Source: Capnocytophaga catalasegens (GTDB lineage Bacteria > Bacteroidota > Bacteroidia > Flavobacteriales > Flavobacteriaceae). Taken from it: 64,000 bases of DNA. Shown here one piece after another: positions 29,662-38,266 of this stretch (its first letter is position 1; each line of letters begins with the position of its first letter). The stretch is from positions 60,773 through 124,772 of the forward strand of contig NZ_BPMA01000018.1 of assembly GCF_026005215.1 (NCBI RefSeq), written 5' to 3'. The position numbers and the translations under genes are program-made. The notes under the pieces were generated by a model, which was not told the DNA's origin, did not search any database, and saw nothing but the letters and a program-made list of their open reading frames with translations.

Positions 29662-29745
29662 AATTACTATTTACGCATAAGTTTTACTAGGAATTCATTA
29701 TCGCAGGTACGAATTCCTGACAGAAAATAGCTGTCGTAAATAATT
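29662..29745. repeat. Nested inverted repeats between gmd and fcl
   Basis: Outer arms ATTTACG (29669-29675) and CGTAAAT (29735-29741) enclose two inner hairpins: AGGAATTC with GAATTCCT (29689-29718), and GACAG with CTGTC (29719-29735). The layout is cloverleaf-like. It lies in a 505-bp gap (29640-30144). The rest of that gap holds an ATG-less open stretch at 29864-30052 that I do not consider a gene. The structure could stop transcription after gmd or be a mobile-element relic. Confidence 0.5.
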
Positions 29746-30144
29746 TTTATACATTTTTTGTTAAAAATTCGCTATACAAGTATTTAAAAACCTTTTCATT
29801 AACGAAAAATAAATATTCCAACAGCTATTTATTAAATAAATACTATCTTATTATATTATTTAAATATACCGTAATAATCTACAATACTTTGACTTCTCTC
29901 AGCATAACAAATACTATGTCAGGTCATGCATATCCTATGCTGTGGAGTATAATATCTTTCTCAGCAATGGGAAAAAAGATATGCTTTCTCTGTTGCCAAA
30001 GGCTCATATTCAAAAAGAAATACTGAATTTCAAAAATTTCAAAAGAAAATAAGAAAATAAAACATCATATTTCGGTAAAAAATAAATCTTTTGAATTGTA
30101 ACTTATATATAGAAAACTATTAAGGAAATAAAAAATATCATAAA

Positions 30145-31224
30145 ATGAACAAAGACGCAAAAATATATATCGCAGGACACCGCGGATTGGTTGGCTCTGC
30201 TATCTGGAAAACTCTCAAGCAACAAGGTTTTACAAACCTTATCGGAAAAACCAGTGATGAATTAGATTTAACAGATTCACTAGCTGTCTGCAATTTCTTT
30301 GAAAAAGAAAAACCTGAGTATGTTTTTCTAGCTGCAGCAAAAGTTGGAGGAATTATAGCTAACAATACCTACCGTGCTGACTTCATCTACGAAAACTTGA
30401 TGATACAGAACAATGTAATTCATCAATCATACAAAAACGGAGTAAAAAAACTACTTTTTCTTGGTAGTACTTGCATTTACCCTAGAGAAGCCCCACAACC
30501 AATGCCCGAAAATAGCTTACTTACCTCACCTTTGGAATACACAAATGAGCCTTATGCCATTGCAAAAATTGCTGGTATCAAAATGTGTGAAAGCTACAAT
30601 TTGCAATACGGTACAAACTTTATTTCGGTAATGCCAACTAATTTGTATGGTCCGAATGACAATTTTGATTTGGAAAAATCACACGTACTACCTGCTATGA
30701 TTCGGAAAATTCACTTGGCTAAGTGCTTGGAACAGAACAATTGGAAGATGATACGTCAAGACTTAAATCGTCAAGCTGTGGAAAGAATTACTGGAGAAAA
30801 TTCCAAAAACAAAATAAGAACTATCCTCGCCAAGTACGGTATTTTCAGCGATAAAGTAGTGCTTTGGGGCACAGGAATGCCAATGCGTGAATTCCTTTGG
30901 AGCGAAGATATGGCAGAAGCTTGTATCTTCATTATGAAGCATATCGATTTCAAAGATACTTTTAACAAAACACTCAATAATGAAATCAGAAATACGCATA
31001 TCAACATTGGTACTGGTCAAGATATTAGTATTCACGATTTGGCCAAAATCATACAAAAAGAAATAGATTTTTCTGGTGAAATATCATTCGATAGCTCCAA
31101 ACCAGATGGCACAATGAAAAAACTTACTGACACTTCAAAACTATATCAATTAGGTTGGAAACATCACATTGAACTTAGCGAAGGAATTAAGTTAATGTAT
31201 AAATTTTATCTTAAAAAGATATAA
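30145..31224 (+). CDS. fcl: GDP-L-fucose synthase
   Basis: 359 residues, an NADPH-dependent epimerase/reductase completing GDP-L-fucose. Blocks: IYIAGHRGLVGSAIWKTLKQ, FLAAAKVGGIIANNTYRADF, LFLGSTCIYPREAPQPMPEN with catalytic Ser and Cys, PYAIAKIAGIKMCESYN, PTNLYGPNDNFDLEKSHVLP. It is longer than E. coli Fcl because of an insertion of about 40 residues after the HVLPAMIRKIHLAK block (from CLEQNNWKMIRQDLN onward), a form common in Bacteroidetes. Together with gmd it supplies the donor for the GT10 enzyme. Confidence 0.95.
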   Translation: MNKDAKIYIAGHRGLVGSAIWKTLKQQGFTNLIGKTSDELDLTDSLAVCNFFEKEKPEYVFLAAAKVGGIIANNTYRADFIYENLMIQNNVIHQSYKNGVKKLLFLGSTCIYPREAPQPMPENSLLTSPLEYTNEPYAIAKIAGIKMCESYNLQYGTNFISVMPTNLYGPNDNFDLEKSHVLPAMIRKIHLAKCLEQNNWKMIRQDLNRQAVERITGENSKNKIRTILAKYGIFSDKVVLWGTGMPMREFLWSEDMAEACIFIMKHIDFKDTFNKTLNNEIRNTHINIGTGQDISIHDLAKIIQKEIDFSGEISFDSSKPDGTMKKLTDTSKLYQLGWKHHIELSEGIKLMYKFYLKKI

Positions 31225-31317
31225 ATTTTCAATATTGTTGCTTAAAAATACAATTACCTCTCTACCTATGAAATGTTAGAAATATTAAAAATATTAAATC
31301 AACAACTTTAAAATTAC

Positions 31318-32412
31318 TTAATCTTCTTTTTGCCCCATAAGCATTAGGTAGGCTTTAAGGAATTCGTCTAACTCTCCATTCATCACACCATCAACATCAC
31401 TAGTTTCATAAGAAGTACGTACATCTTTGACTAATTTATAGGGGTGCATCACGTAATTTCGTATTTGGCTTCCCCATTCTATTTTCATTTTCCCTGCTTC
31501 TATTTCATCACGTTTTGCTTGACGTTTTTTGAGTTCTATTTCATAAAGTTGTGATTTTAAAAGTTGTAAGGCTTTATTTTTATTATCTAACTGGCTACGA
31601 GTTTCAGAATTTTCAATAATAATTCCTGTGGGGTGGTGTCTTAATCGAACGGCAGTTTCTACTTTATTAACATTTTGCCCTCCTGCTCCACTCGATCGCA
31701 TTGTTTCAAATGTAATATCTGCTGGATTTATCTCAATTTCGATAGTATCATCGGCTAACGGATATACATATACCGACACGAATGACGTATGTCGTTTTGC
31801 ATTGCTGTCAAAGGGTGAGATACGCACCAAGCGATGTACGCCATTTTCTCCTTTAAGATAGCCGAAAGCAAATTCGCCATCAAGTTCGAGTGTTACCGTT
31901 TTTACCCCTGCAACATCTCCCTCTTGATAATTAAGTTCCTTAACAGAATATCCTTGTCTATTTGCCCACATTATGTACATACGCATCAGCATTGAAGCCC
32001 AATCACAACTTTCTGTCCCCCCTGCTCCTGCAGTAATTTGTAAAACAGCACTCATCGCATCTCCTTCATCAGAAAGCATATTTTTAAATTCCAAATTTTC
32101 AATATGTGCAATAGTTTTGTTATATAACTTGGTTACTTCTTGTTCGGTTGCATCGCCTTCTTTATGAAATTCGTACAATATTTGAGTTTCTTCAACTAGT
32201 TCTTGTGCCTTTTCATAATCTGAAATCCATTTTTTTTGAGATTGAATTTTTTGCATCAAATTTTGAGCTTCTTTGGCATTGTCCCAAAAATCAGGAGCAA
32301 AAGTTTTTTCTTCTTCATTAGCAATTTCAATGCGTTTTGCTTCTATTTGCAGATATTTCTCCAAATCAGAAACTCTCGAATGCAATTCTTTTAACTGGTC
32401 AGTTGTTATCAT
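31318..32412 (-). CDS. prfB: Peptide chain release factor 2
   Basis: 364 residues. The SPF tripeptide that reads UGA and UAA is in [16 protein letters not shown], and the GGQ peptidyl-hydrolysis motif in [20 protein letters not shown]. The reading frame is continuous: there is no in-frame TGA near codon 25, so the autoregulatory +1 frameshift known from many prfB genes is absent (the region reads [14 protein letters not shown]). A DUF302 gene lies 10 bp downstream of its start, so prfB follows it on the same strand and is probably co-transcribed. Confidence 0.95.
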   Translation of the reverse strand: MITTDQLKELHSRVSDLEKYLQIEAKRIEIANEEEKTFAPDFWDNAKEAQNLMQKIQSQKKWISDYEKAQELVEETQILYEFHKEGDATEQEVTKLYNKTIAHIENLEFKNMLSDEGDAMSAVLQITAGAGGTESCDWASMLMRMYIMWANRQGYSVKELNYQEGDVAGVKTVTLELDGEFAFGYLKGENGVHRLVRISPFDSNAKRHTSFVSVYVYPLADDTIEIEINPADITFETMRSSGAGGQNVNKVETAVRLRHHPTGIIIENSETRSQLDNKNKALQLLKSQLYEIELKKRQAKRDEIEAGKMKIEWGSQIRNYVMHPYKLVKDVRTSYETSDVDGVMNGELDEFLKAYLMLMGQKED

Positions 32413-32422
32413 TTTTTCTATT

Positions 32423-32881
32423 TTAATGTGATTTTGCAGTCAAAGACACAATACTTTCTAACATTTTCTGTATTTTTTCTACAATAGTGTAGTCTTTTAT
32501 GTTATATTTTTCTGCCAAAGTAGTCATATTTCTAAAAATGAGTTGTACTTTTTGATTCTCATCTTCTACAACAGCTATTTTCAAAGGCAAATCAAGAGCT
32601 ATCTGTGGATTATCAAGCATTAATTTTGTTCCGACTTTTGGATTTCCAAAAACAACCACCCGACTTTGAGGCATCTCTATAGCTACTTCATATGCATTTT
32701 TCTGATGATTGAAATCAGCAAAAATATCTAATTGCTTACTCTCCAATACTTTATATAATTTATCAAGAGTTGTTATAAAATCATATTCACTTTGAACAAC
32801 GCAAAGCTCATTTTTAGATTCTTGTCCAAAAGAAATATTTTTCACAAAAATAAACAATAAAAGAATAAATATTTTTCTCAT
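32423..32881 (-). CDS. Exported DUF302-like protein
   Basis: 152 residues from the ATG at 32881. The start [20 protein letters not shown] is a cleavable signal peptide; a longer alternative start ahead of it is less likely. The mature part has [60 protein letters not shown] and [14 protein letters not shown], matching the DUF302 fold (a small alpha/beta domain with 'vfgnPk.gt.l' and 'alDlPlk..v'). It is expected in the periplasm. The function of the family is unknown. It ends 10 bp before prfB. Confidence 0.75.
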   Translation of the reverse strand: MRKIFILLLFIFVKNISFGQESKNELCVVQSEYDFITTLDKLYKVLESKQLDIFADFNHQKNAYEVAIEMPQSRVVVFGNPKVGTKLMLDNPQIALDLPLKIAVVEDENQKVQLIFRNMTTLAEKYNIKDYTIVEKIQKMLESIVSLTAKSH

Positions 32882-32902
32882 TTTTACAATATTTTTACTA
32901 AA

Positions 32903-32926
32903 AAAGACTACTACCAAGCAGTCTTT
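32903..32926 (-). terminator. Hairpin terminator after ppa
   Basis: AAAGACT and AGTCTTT enclose a ten-base loop, followed on the minus strand by a T run. It lies between ppa and the DUF302 gene. Confidence 0.6.
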
Positions 32927-32949
32927 AATCCTATTTCATATCAATTTTA

Positions 32950-33471
32950 TCAAATAGTAAATACTTTTTCTGTCTGATTTTGATAACGAGTTTTACACTC
33001 GTGATATATCTTGATTGCTTCCTGAAAATCGCCCCAACTATTAACCGCTACTTTTTTCTTTTCCAAATCTTTATACACTTGAAAAAAATGTTCTATCTCA
33101 TTTATTAAGTGCGGATTAACATCGCTCAAATCATTCAATTTATTCCATACAGGGTCAGAAATTGGTACACAAATAATTTTCTCATCAGGACCTTTTTCAT
33201 CAGCCATATGAAATACTCCTATGGGTTTTACACGCATTACACACCCTGGAAAAGTAGGCTCTGATACCAATACCAAAACATCAAGCGGATCAGAATCAAG
33301 GGCTAATGATTCAGGGATAAAACCATAATCCGCTGGATACATCATCGAAGAGAAAATCATTCTATCATAACGTATTTTATGCAGTTCAAAATCATATTCA
33401 TACTTATTACGGCTTCCTTTAGGAATTTCTATCAATACATCGAATGAAAGATTGTGTTTTGTATTATTCAT
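32950..33471 (-). CDS. ppa: Inorganic pyrophosphatase (family I)
   Basis: 173 residues from the ATG at 33471; an upstream in-frame start adds eleven residues but overlaps the likely TATCTTTG promoter box (33494-33501). The family I blocks are IEIPKGSRNKYEYD, the metal-binding YPADYGFIPESLALDSDPLD, and KPIGVFHMADEKGPDEKIIC, with KKKVAVNSWGDFQEA at the end. It hydrolyses pyrophosphate in the cytoplasm and pulls biosynthetic reactions forward. Confidence 0.95.
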   Translation of the reverse strand: MNNTKHNLSFDVLIEIPKGSRNKYEYDFELHKIRYDRMIFSSMMYPADYGFIPESLALDSDPLDVLVLVSEPTFPGCVMRVKPIGVFHMADEKGPDEKIICVPISDPVWNKLNDLSDVNPHLINEIEHFFQVYKDLEKKKVAVNSWGDFQEAIKIYHECKTRYQNQTEKVFTI

Positions 33472-33536
33472 TTCATTTATTTTTAAAAGATTGCAAAGAT
33501 ACAAAAATATTTCAAAATCTAGTTTTTGCTTCCCAA

Positions 33537-33989
33537 TTATCCAAGCAAATTCAAAAGTTGCTCGGTATGTTCTTTGGTTTTAACTTTATCAATAATATGT
33601 GTAACTATCTGATTTTCATCTAAAACAAAAGTTTTTCGATGTATTCCATCAAAGATTTTTCCCATAAATTTTTTTTCACCCCATACGCCAAACAAATTAG
33701 AAATTTCTTTATTTTCATCTGCCAAAAGGAAAAATGGAAACTGATATTTTTCAGAAAAATTCAGTTGTTTCTCAACAGAATCTGTGCTTATTCCCAAGAG
33801 TTCATACCCTTTGTTTTTCAACTGATTGTACCCATCGCTTAGGCTGCAAGCCTCTGCCGTACAACCTGGAGTATTTGCCTTCGGGTAAAAGAAAATTATC
33901 AATTTCTTTCCTTTGTAATCTGAAAGTTTTATAAGATTACTATATTGATTTTTCGCCTGAAAATCAGCAACTTTGCTTCCTATTGTCAT
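33537..33989 (-). CDS. bcp: Thioredoxin-dependent peroxiredoxin (Bcp/PrxQ type)
   Basis: 150 residues. The peroxidatic cysteine lies in FFYPKANTPGCTAEACSLSD with the resolving cysteine five residues later, the PrxQ arrangement. Also visible are KLIIFFYPKA, LLGISTDSVEKQLNFSEKY and KTFVLDENQIV. It reduces hydroperoxides using thioredoxin. It is followed by ppa on the same strand after 65 bp. Confidence 0.93.
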   Translation of the reverse strand: MTIGSKVADFQAKNQYSNLIKLSDYKGKKLIIFFYPKANTPGCTAEACSLSDGYNQLKNKGYELLGISTDSVEKQLNFSEKYQFPFFLLADENKEISNLFGVWGEKKFMGKIFDGIHRKTFVLDENQIVTHIIDKVKTKEHTEQLLNLLG

Positions 33990-34044
33990 CTTTATTTTTA
34001 TTTAATTACTATTTTTCTTATTTTTGTTGCAAATTTATCAAAAA

Positions 34045-34689
34045 ATGAACAAAAAAGAAAAAGTACAATTTGTTATTGATACCTTAGAAAGATTGTATCC
34101 TAATCCGCCTGTGGCTCTTAGGCACAAAGACCCTTATACACTACTTATTGCAGTACTTCTTTCTGCACAATGCACCGATGAAAGAGTAAATCAAATTACC
34201 CCTATTTTGTTTGAACAAGCTGATAATCCGTATGATATGATTAAACTTTCACAAGAAGAAATACAACAGATTATCCGTCCTGTGGGGCTTTCTCCTATGA
34301 AATCTAAAGGAATTTACGAACTTTCACATATACTGATTGAAAAATACAACGGGCAAGTTCCTGCGGATATGAAAGCGCTGGAATCTTTACCTTCTGTTGG
34401 GCACAAAACGGCAAGTGTAGTAATGTGTCAGGCTTTTGACGTGCCTGCTTTTCCAGTTGATACACATATTCATAGATTGATGTATCGATGGAATTTTTCT
34501 AACGGAAAAAGTGTAGAACAAACGGAAAAAGATGCAAAACGACTTTTCCCTATTGAAAAATGGATAAAACTACATTTGCAAATTATCTATTACGGACGTG
34601 AATATTCCCCCGCACGAGGTTGGGATATTCAGAAAGATATTATAAGCCAAGCGATTGGGCGCAAAAGTCTTCTGAAACAATTCTCTTAA
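34045..34689 (+). CDS. nth: Endonuclease III-like DNA glycosylase/AP lyase, without Fe-S cysteines
   Basis: 214 residues from the ATG at 34045. The helix-hairpin-helix with catalytic lysine (ESLPSVGHKTASVVMCQ) and the catalytic aspartate (FPVDTHIHRLMYRW) are intact, so it should excise oxidised pyrimidines and cut AP sites. The C-terminal [4Fe-4S] loop of classical Nth (C-x6-C-x2-C-x5-C) is missing: the corresponding part reads IIYYGREYSPARGWDIQKDI and has no cysteine. The loss looks clean, not a frameshift. Confidence 0.93.
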   Translation: MNKKEKVQFVIDTLERLYPNPPVALRHKDPYTLLIAVLLSAQCTDERVNQITPILFEQADNPYDMIKLSQEEIQQIIRPVGLSPMKSKGIYELSHILIEKYNGQVPADMKALESLPSVGHKTASVVMCQAFDVPAFPVDTHIHRLMYRWNFSNGKSVEQTEKDAKRLFPIEKWIKLHLQIIYYGREYSPARGWDIQKDIISQAIGRKSLLKQFS

Positions 34690-34694
34690 AACAA

Positions 34695-34719
34695 AAAGAC
34701 TATCCCAAAGATAGTCTTT
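34695..34719. terminator. Bidirectional terminator between nth and the coiled-coil gene
   Basis: AAAGACTATC, a five-base loop CCAAA, and GATAGTCTTT form a ten-bp stem with A and T runs on either side, between convergent genes. Confidence 0.85.
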
Positions 34720-34726
34720 CATTTTT

Positions 34727-35503
34727 TTATAAGGATTGGAAAAATGCTTCCATTTTTTCTTTTTCTTCTTGGGCAAGTGCCGCATCAACGAGTATTCGTC
34801 CGCTGTGTTCGTCAGTTATAATCTTCTTACGGGCAGCTATTTCCATTTGTACTTGTGGAGGAATTACAAAAAACGACCCTCCCGAAGCGCCACGCTCCAC
34901 AGGAACTACAGCCATTCGATTCACTACACTATTGCGAATACGACGATAAGCATCAAACAAACGAGGTTCAATATTTTTGGAGATTTCTTCTGCTTTTTGA
35001 AGTAATGCTTCTTCTTCTTTTTGGGTTTCTGCCAAAAGCGAATCAAGTTCATTTTTCTTATGTAACAAGTGTGTTCTTCGATTTTCGATACGTTCTTTTA
35101 ATTCGCTTATCGTTTGTTTTTTATATTCGGTTTGTGCTTTATGTTCTTTGATACGTTTTTCAGCCAATTGAATTTCAAGTTCCTGATATTCAATTTCTTT
35201 GGTAATAGAATTAAATTCTCTATTATTACGAACATTTTTTTGCTGTTCGTTATATTTTTTTATCAAAGTTTTGGCTTCTTCAATCGTATTTTTTTTCTTA
35301 GAAACTTCTTCACTGATGGTTTCTAACTCTGTACCGAGTTTTTCCAAACGACTTTCAAGACCGGCTACTTCATCTTCCAAATCTTCTACTTCTAACGGGA
35401 GTTCTCCACGAACATTTCTCAATTCATCAACTTGGCTATCAATAAGTTGCAAACTATACAATGTTCTTAATTTTTCTTCTACGGTTACTTCTTTCTTTGA
35501 CAT
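34727..35503 (-). CDS. Coiled-coil protein of the C4 zinc-ribbon family, cysteines replaced
   Basis: 258 residues. Residues 25-175 are a long antiparallel coiled coil (EDEVAGLESRLEKLGTELET, RREF-type heptads, AQTEYKKQTISELKERIENR). The C-terminal domain aligns with the zinc ribbon of this family, usually 'RGaCGGCf...IPPQ...i' and 'CexCGRILvd', but here reads RGASGGSFFVIPPQVQMEI and KIITDEHSGRILVDAALA. All four cysteines are Ala/Ser or other residues, so no zinc can be bound there. The fold is probably kept. The family's role is unsettled; the gene lies 4 bp from a Nif3 gene. Confidence 0.82.
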   Translation of the reverse strand: MSKKEVTVEEKLRTLYSLQLIDSQVDELRNVRGELPLEVEDLEDEVAGLESRLEKLGTELETISEEVSKKKNTIEEAKTLIKKYNEQQKNVRNNREFNSITKEIEYQELEIQLAEKRIKEHKAQTEYKKQTISELKERIENRRTHLLHKKNELDSLLAETQKEEEALLQKAEEISKNIEPRLFDAYRRIRNSVVNRMAVVPVERGASGGSFFVIPPQVQMEIAARKKIITDEHSGRILVDAALAQEEKEKMEAFFQSL

Positions 35504-35507
35504 ATTT

Positions 35508-36602
35508 TTATAGATACTTGATAGGATTTGTATTTTGTGCTATTAGAACGGGTGCAAAGTTAGGAAATTTTTTTGTAAGTTTTTCAAATAAAAGATTTTT
35601 TGTGAATTGTTCACTCTCATAATGTCCTATATCTGCTATCAAAATCTTGTTTTCGGCTTGAAAAAATTCGTGATATTTCACATCGGCGGTAACAAAAGCA
35701 TCGGCTTGCGCTTTTATAGCATTACCAATGGCAAATGCGCCACTCCCACCCAAAACAGCTACTTTTTTTATTGGTTTGCCTGTAAAAGCTGAATATCGAA
35801 TACAATCCGTTTGCATTTTATCTTTTAGCATTTGCAAAAAATCTATTTCAGACAATACTTGTGAGAGTTCTCCGAGCATTCCTAGCCCAATATGTTGGTG
35901 AGTATTTTTCAGGGTATATATCTCATAGGCAACCTCTTCGTATGGATGATTTTTGAAAAGAGCTTCCAACACTTTGTTTTGTACATGCTTGGGAAAAATT
36001 ATACCTATTTGGGTTTCTTTTTCGTGGTGAAGTATATTTTTTTCACCAATTACGGGATTACTATGTTCGTTGCCTTTGAATGTTCCTACTCCACTGAGAT
36101 TAAAACTACAATCGCTATAATTACCTATATTTCCGGCTCCGGCTTCAAACAGCTTTTTTCTAAGGATTTCTGCTTGATTTTCGGGAACGAAAGTAATTAG
36201 TTTTTGTAAGGTTTCTCGTTGAGGAATGAGTATTTTTCGTGTTGAAAGTCCTAAAATTTCGCAGATACGTGCATTCACTCCCCAAAAAGAGTTATCAAGT
36301 GCGGTGTGTATTGCATAAATAGCAATATCGTGGCGAATGGCTTTTATTACAGCACGCTCTACATAAGTTTCTCCCGTTAGTTTTTTCACTCCGTTAAAAA
36401 TAATTGGGTGAAAACTTACAATTAAATTACATTTTTTTTCAATTGCTTCTGCAACAACACACTCAGTTGTATCAAGAGTGATGAGAATACCGCTTACTTT
36501 ATTTGATGGATTGCCTACCAAAAGTCCTATGTTATCAAAACTTTCGGCATAGGCAAGCGGAGAAATTTCTTCGAAGAAATCAATAATATTTTGTACATTC
36601 AT
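35508..36602 (-). CDS. Nif3-like dinuclear metal centre protein
   Basis: 364 residues, the long form with an inserted PII-like domain. Metal ligands are visible in LIVSFHPIIFNGVKKL, YAIHTALDNSFWGVNARI, and KYHEFFQAENKILIADIGHY plus ESEQFTKNL. The insert covers about residues 130-235. Nif3/YbgI proteins form hexameric toroids and have been linked to GTP cyclohydrolase I-like chemistry, but the function is not settled. It overlaps the rhodanese gene by one base and is followed after 4 bp by the coiled-coil gene, so the three form an operon. Confidence 0.9.
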   Translation of the reverse strand: MNVQNIIDFFEEISPLAYAESFDNIGLLVGNPSNKVSGILITLDTTECVVAEAIEKKCNLIVSFHPIIFNGVKKLTGETYVERAVIKAIRHDIAIYAIHTALDNSFWGVNARICEILGLSTRKILIPQRETLQKLITFVPENQAEILRKKLFEAGAGNIGNYSDCSFNLSGVGTFKGNEHSNPVIGEKNILHHEKETQIGIIFPKHVQNKVLEALFKNHPYEEVAYEIYTLKNTHQHIGLGMLGELSQVLSEIDFLQMLKDKMQTDCIRYSAFTGKPIKKVAVLGGSGAFAIGNAIKAQADAFVTADVKYHEFFQAENKILIADIGHYESEQFTKNLLFEKLTKKFPNFAPVLIAQNTNPIKYL

Positions 36603-36916
36603 TATTTTGTTTTTATCGGAAAACCTTGCTCAGCCCAAGCTATCATTCCTCCTTGCAGATTTATTACATTAGTAAATCCTTTTTCTTGTAAAAACTGAAC
36701 CGCTTTAGCACTTCTTCCTCCGGCTTTACAAGCTACAATCACTTGTTCTTGAGTAGGGATTTGAGAAAATTTTTCAGCAAGCTCCCCAAGAGGTATATTC
36801 AAAAAATTGGGTACATCGTAAGCGACTTGTTCTACTTCGGAGTGTTCTCTTACATCGACCAAAAGTGCGCCTTGGCTTAGCATTTTGACTGCTTGACTAA
36901 TAGATATTTCTTTCAT
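36602..36916 (-). CDS. Single-domain rhodanese-like protein
   Basis: 104 residues. The rhodanese fold is shown by ALLVDVREHSEVEQVAYDVP, the catalytic cysteine loop VACKAGGRSAKAV, and LQGGMIAWAEQGFPI. Such proteins carry sulfur as a persulfide on the cysteine. There is no signal peptide, so it is cytoplasmic. It is the first gene of an operon with the Nif3-like and coiled-coil genes. Confidence 0.9.
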   Translation of the reverse strand: MKEISISQAVKMLSQGALLVDVREHSEVEQVAYDVPNFLNIPLGELAEKFSQIPTQEQVIVACKAGGRSAKAVQFLQEKGFTNVINLQGGMIAWAEQGFPIKTK

Positions 36917-37075
36917 AGGTTATTACTTTAAAATATTTCGCCAAAATTACAATTATTTTCAAAAAAAGCAATTTTATTTTATCTTTTTTCAACTGAAAAT
37001 ATTTTTGCATAAGCAATAAGTAAATACTTTATTATATTTTGAGTAGAGAAAAATAAAAATATCTATCGAAAAAAT

Positions 37076-37107
37076 TTTGTATAATCCAAAAATAAAGATT
37101 AGTTTTG
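37076..37107 (+). promoter_or_regulatory. Promoter for the LOG-family gene
   Basis: TTTG (37076-37079), 20 nt, then TAGTTTTG (37100-37107), matching the Bacteroidetes consensus, 34 nt before the ATG at 37142. Confidence 0.65.
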
Positions 37108-37141
37108 TGCCTTGTGAAATTTTTAATAAAAAAAAGAAAAT

Positions 37142-37831
37142 ATGAGACGAGAAAAGCACTCCAAAGAGTGGAATGAGATAAAAACTAACGACTCGTGGGG
37201 AATATTCAAAATAATGGGCGAATTTGTATCTGGATACGAAAAATTGGGCGAAATAGGTCCGTGTGTGTCTATCTTCGGTTCGGCCAGAACAAAACCTGGT
37301 TCTCCATATTACGAACTTACCGTTGAAATAGCTGAAAAAATAGTTGAAGCAGGATTTGGAGTAATAACTGGTGGTGGACCAGGAATTATGGAAGCCGGTA
37401 ACAAAGGAGCACATCAAGGCGGTGGTTCTTCGGTCGGATTGAATATTGACTTACCTTTTGAGCAACACGAAAACCCTTATATTGACCGAGATAAGAGTTT
37501 AAAGTTTGATTATTTCTTCGCACGTAAGGTAATGTTCGTCAAATATTCACAGGCGTTTGTGGTGATGCCGGGGGGCTTTGGTACGTTGGACGAACTCTTT
37601 GAAGCTATTACCTTGATGCAAACTGAAAAAACCGACAAATTCCCTATTATTCTGGTAGGAAGTGAGTTTTGGAGCGGACTTATTGCTTGGTGCAAAACTA
37701 CACTTTTGGAACAATTTGGCAACATTAGTCCCGAAGATATAGAGTTATTCAAAATAGTTGATTCCCCCGATGAAGTGGTCGATATTATTGAAAAATTCTA
37801 CTTAAAATATAGCTTACGACCCAATTTTTAA
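37142..37831 (+). CDS. LOG family nucleotide 5'-monophosphate phosphoribohydrolase (TIGR00730)
   Basis: 229 residues. It has SIFGSARTKPGSPYY, ITGGGPGIMEAGNKGAHQGG and the hallmark VMPGGFGTLDELFEAITLMQ, that is PGGxGTxxE, with the conserved arginine in YFFARKVMFVKYS. Plant and bacterial LOG enzymes release cytokinin-type or other bases from nucleoside monophosphates; in most bacteria the natural substrate is unknown. It begins a short operon with the next two genes. Confidence 0.9.
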   Translation: MRREKHSKEWNEIKTNDSWGIFKIMGEFVSGYEKLGEIGPCVSIFGSARTKPGSPYYELTVEIAEKIVEAGFGVITGGGPGIMEAGNKGAHQGGGSSVGLNIDLPFEQHENPYIDRDKSLKFDYFFARKVMFVKYSQAFVVMPGGFGTLDELFEAITLMQTEKTDKFPIILVGSEFWSGLIAWCKTTLLEQFGNISPEDIELFKIVDSPDEVVDIIEKFYLKYSLRPNF

Positions 37832-37842
37832 AATTTTTTATT

Positions 37843-38250
37843 ATGAAACAACAAATTCCTATTTTTAAAATTATAATTACTGCCGCAATTATTATCGGGG
37901 TATTGATGTTCGCCCTACCAATGTACAACGTATGGCAGCAGGAAATGGCAGGTAAGGCTGAAATGGCTAAAGCAGAGCAAAACCGAAAGATTTTAATCGA
38001 AGAAGCTAAAGCCCGACTCGAAGCCGAGAAATTAAATGCTCAAGCCGAGATAGAACGAGCAAGAGGAATGGCTGAAGCTATGAAAATCGAGAACGGAACG
38101 CTTAATTCTGTTTATAATCAGTATTTATTTATCCGAACACTTGAAAAATTGGCAGACAAAGGCAATCTTCCACAGATTATCTATATGCCATCGGAAGGAT
38201 TAGTACCCGTGATGGATGTTTCTAAAAAGAAAGTAGAAAACAATCAATAG
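37843..38250 (+). CDS. Small membrane-anchored protein resembling the tail of SPFH/prohibitin proteins
   Basis: 135 residues. One N-terminal membrane segment (FKIIITAAIIIGVLMFALPM) is followed by a charged Ala/Glu/Lys helix (EAKARLEAEKLNAQAEIERA, RGMAEAMKIENG) and then YLFIRTLEKLADKGNLPQII and YMPSEGLVPVMD. The latter parts look like the C-terminal region of band-7/SPFH proteins ('Y...l..l......iy.p'), but the SPFH domain itself is missing. It may be a stand-alone partner of SPFH assemblies. It lies 11 bp after the LOG gene. Confidence 0.6.
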   Translation: MKQQIPIFKIIITAAIIIGVLMFALPMYNVWQQEMAGKAEMAKAEQNRKILIEEAKARLEAEKLNAQAEIERARGMAEAMKIENGTLNSVYNQYLFIRTLEKLADKGNLPQIIYMPSEGLVPVMDVSKKKVENNQ

Positions 38251-38266
38251 TTAAAAAATATCACAC

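Noticed and set aside
29864..30052. A 62-codon open stretch between gmd and fcl
   Set aside because: It has no start codon in that frame, no recognisable domain, and lies in an AT-rich gap. It could be a relic but I cannot support it as a gene.
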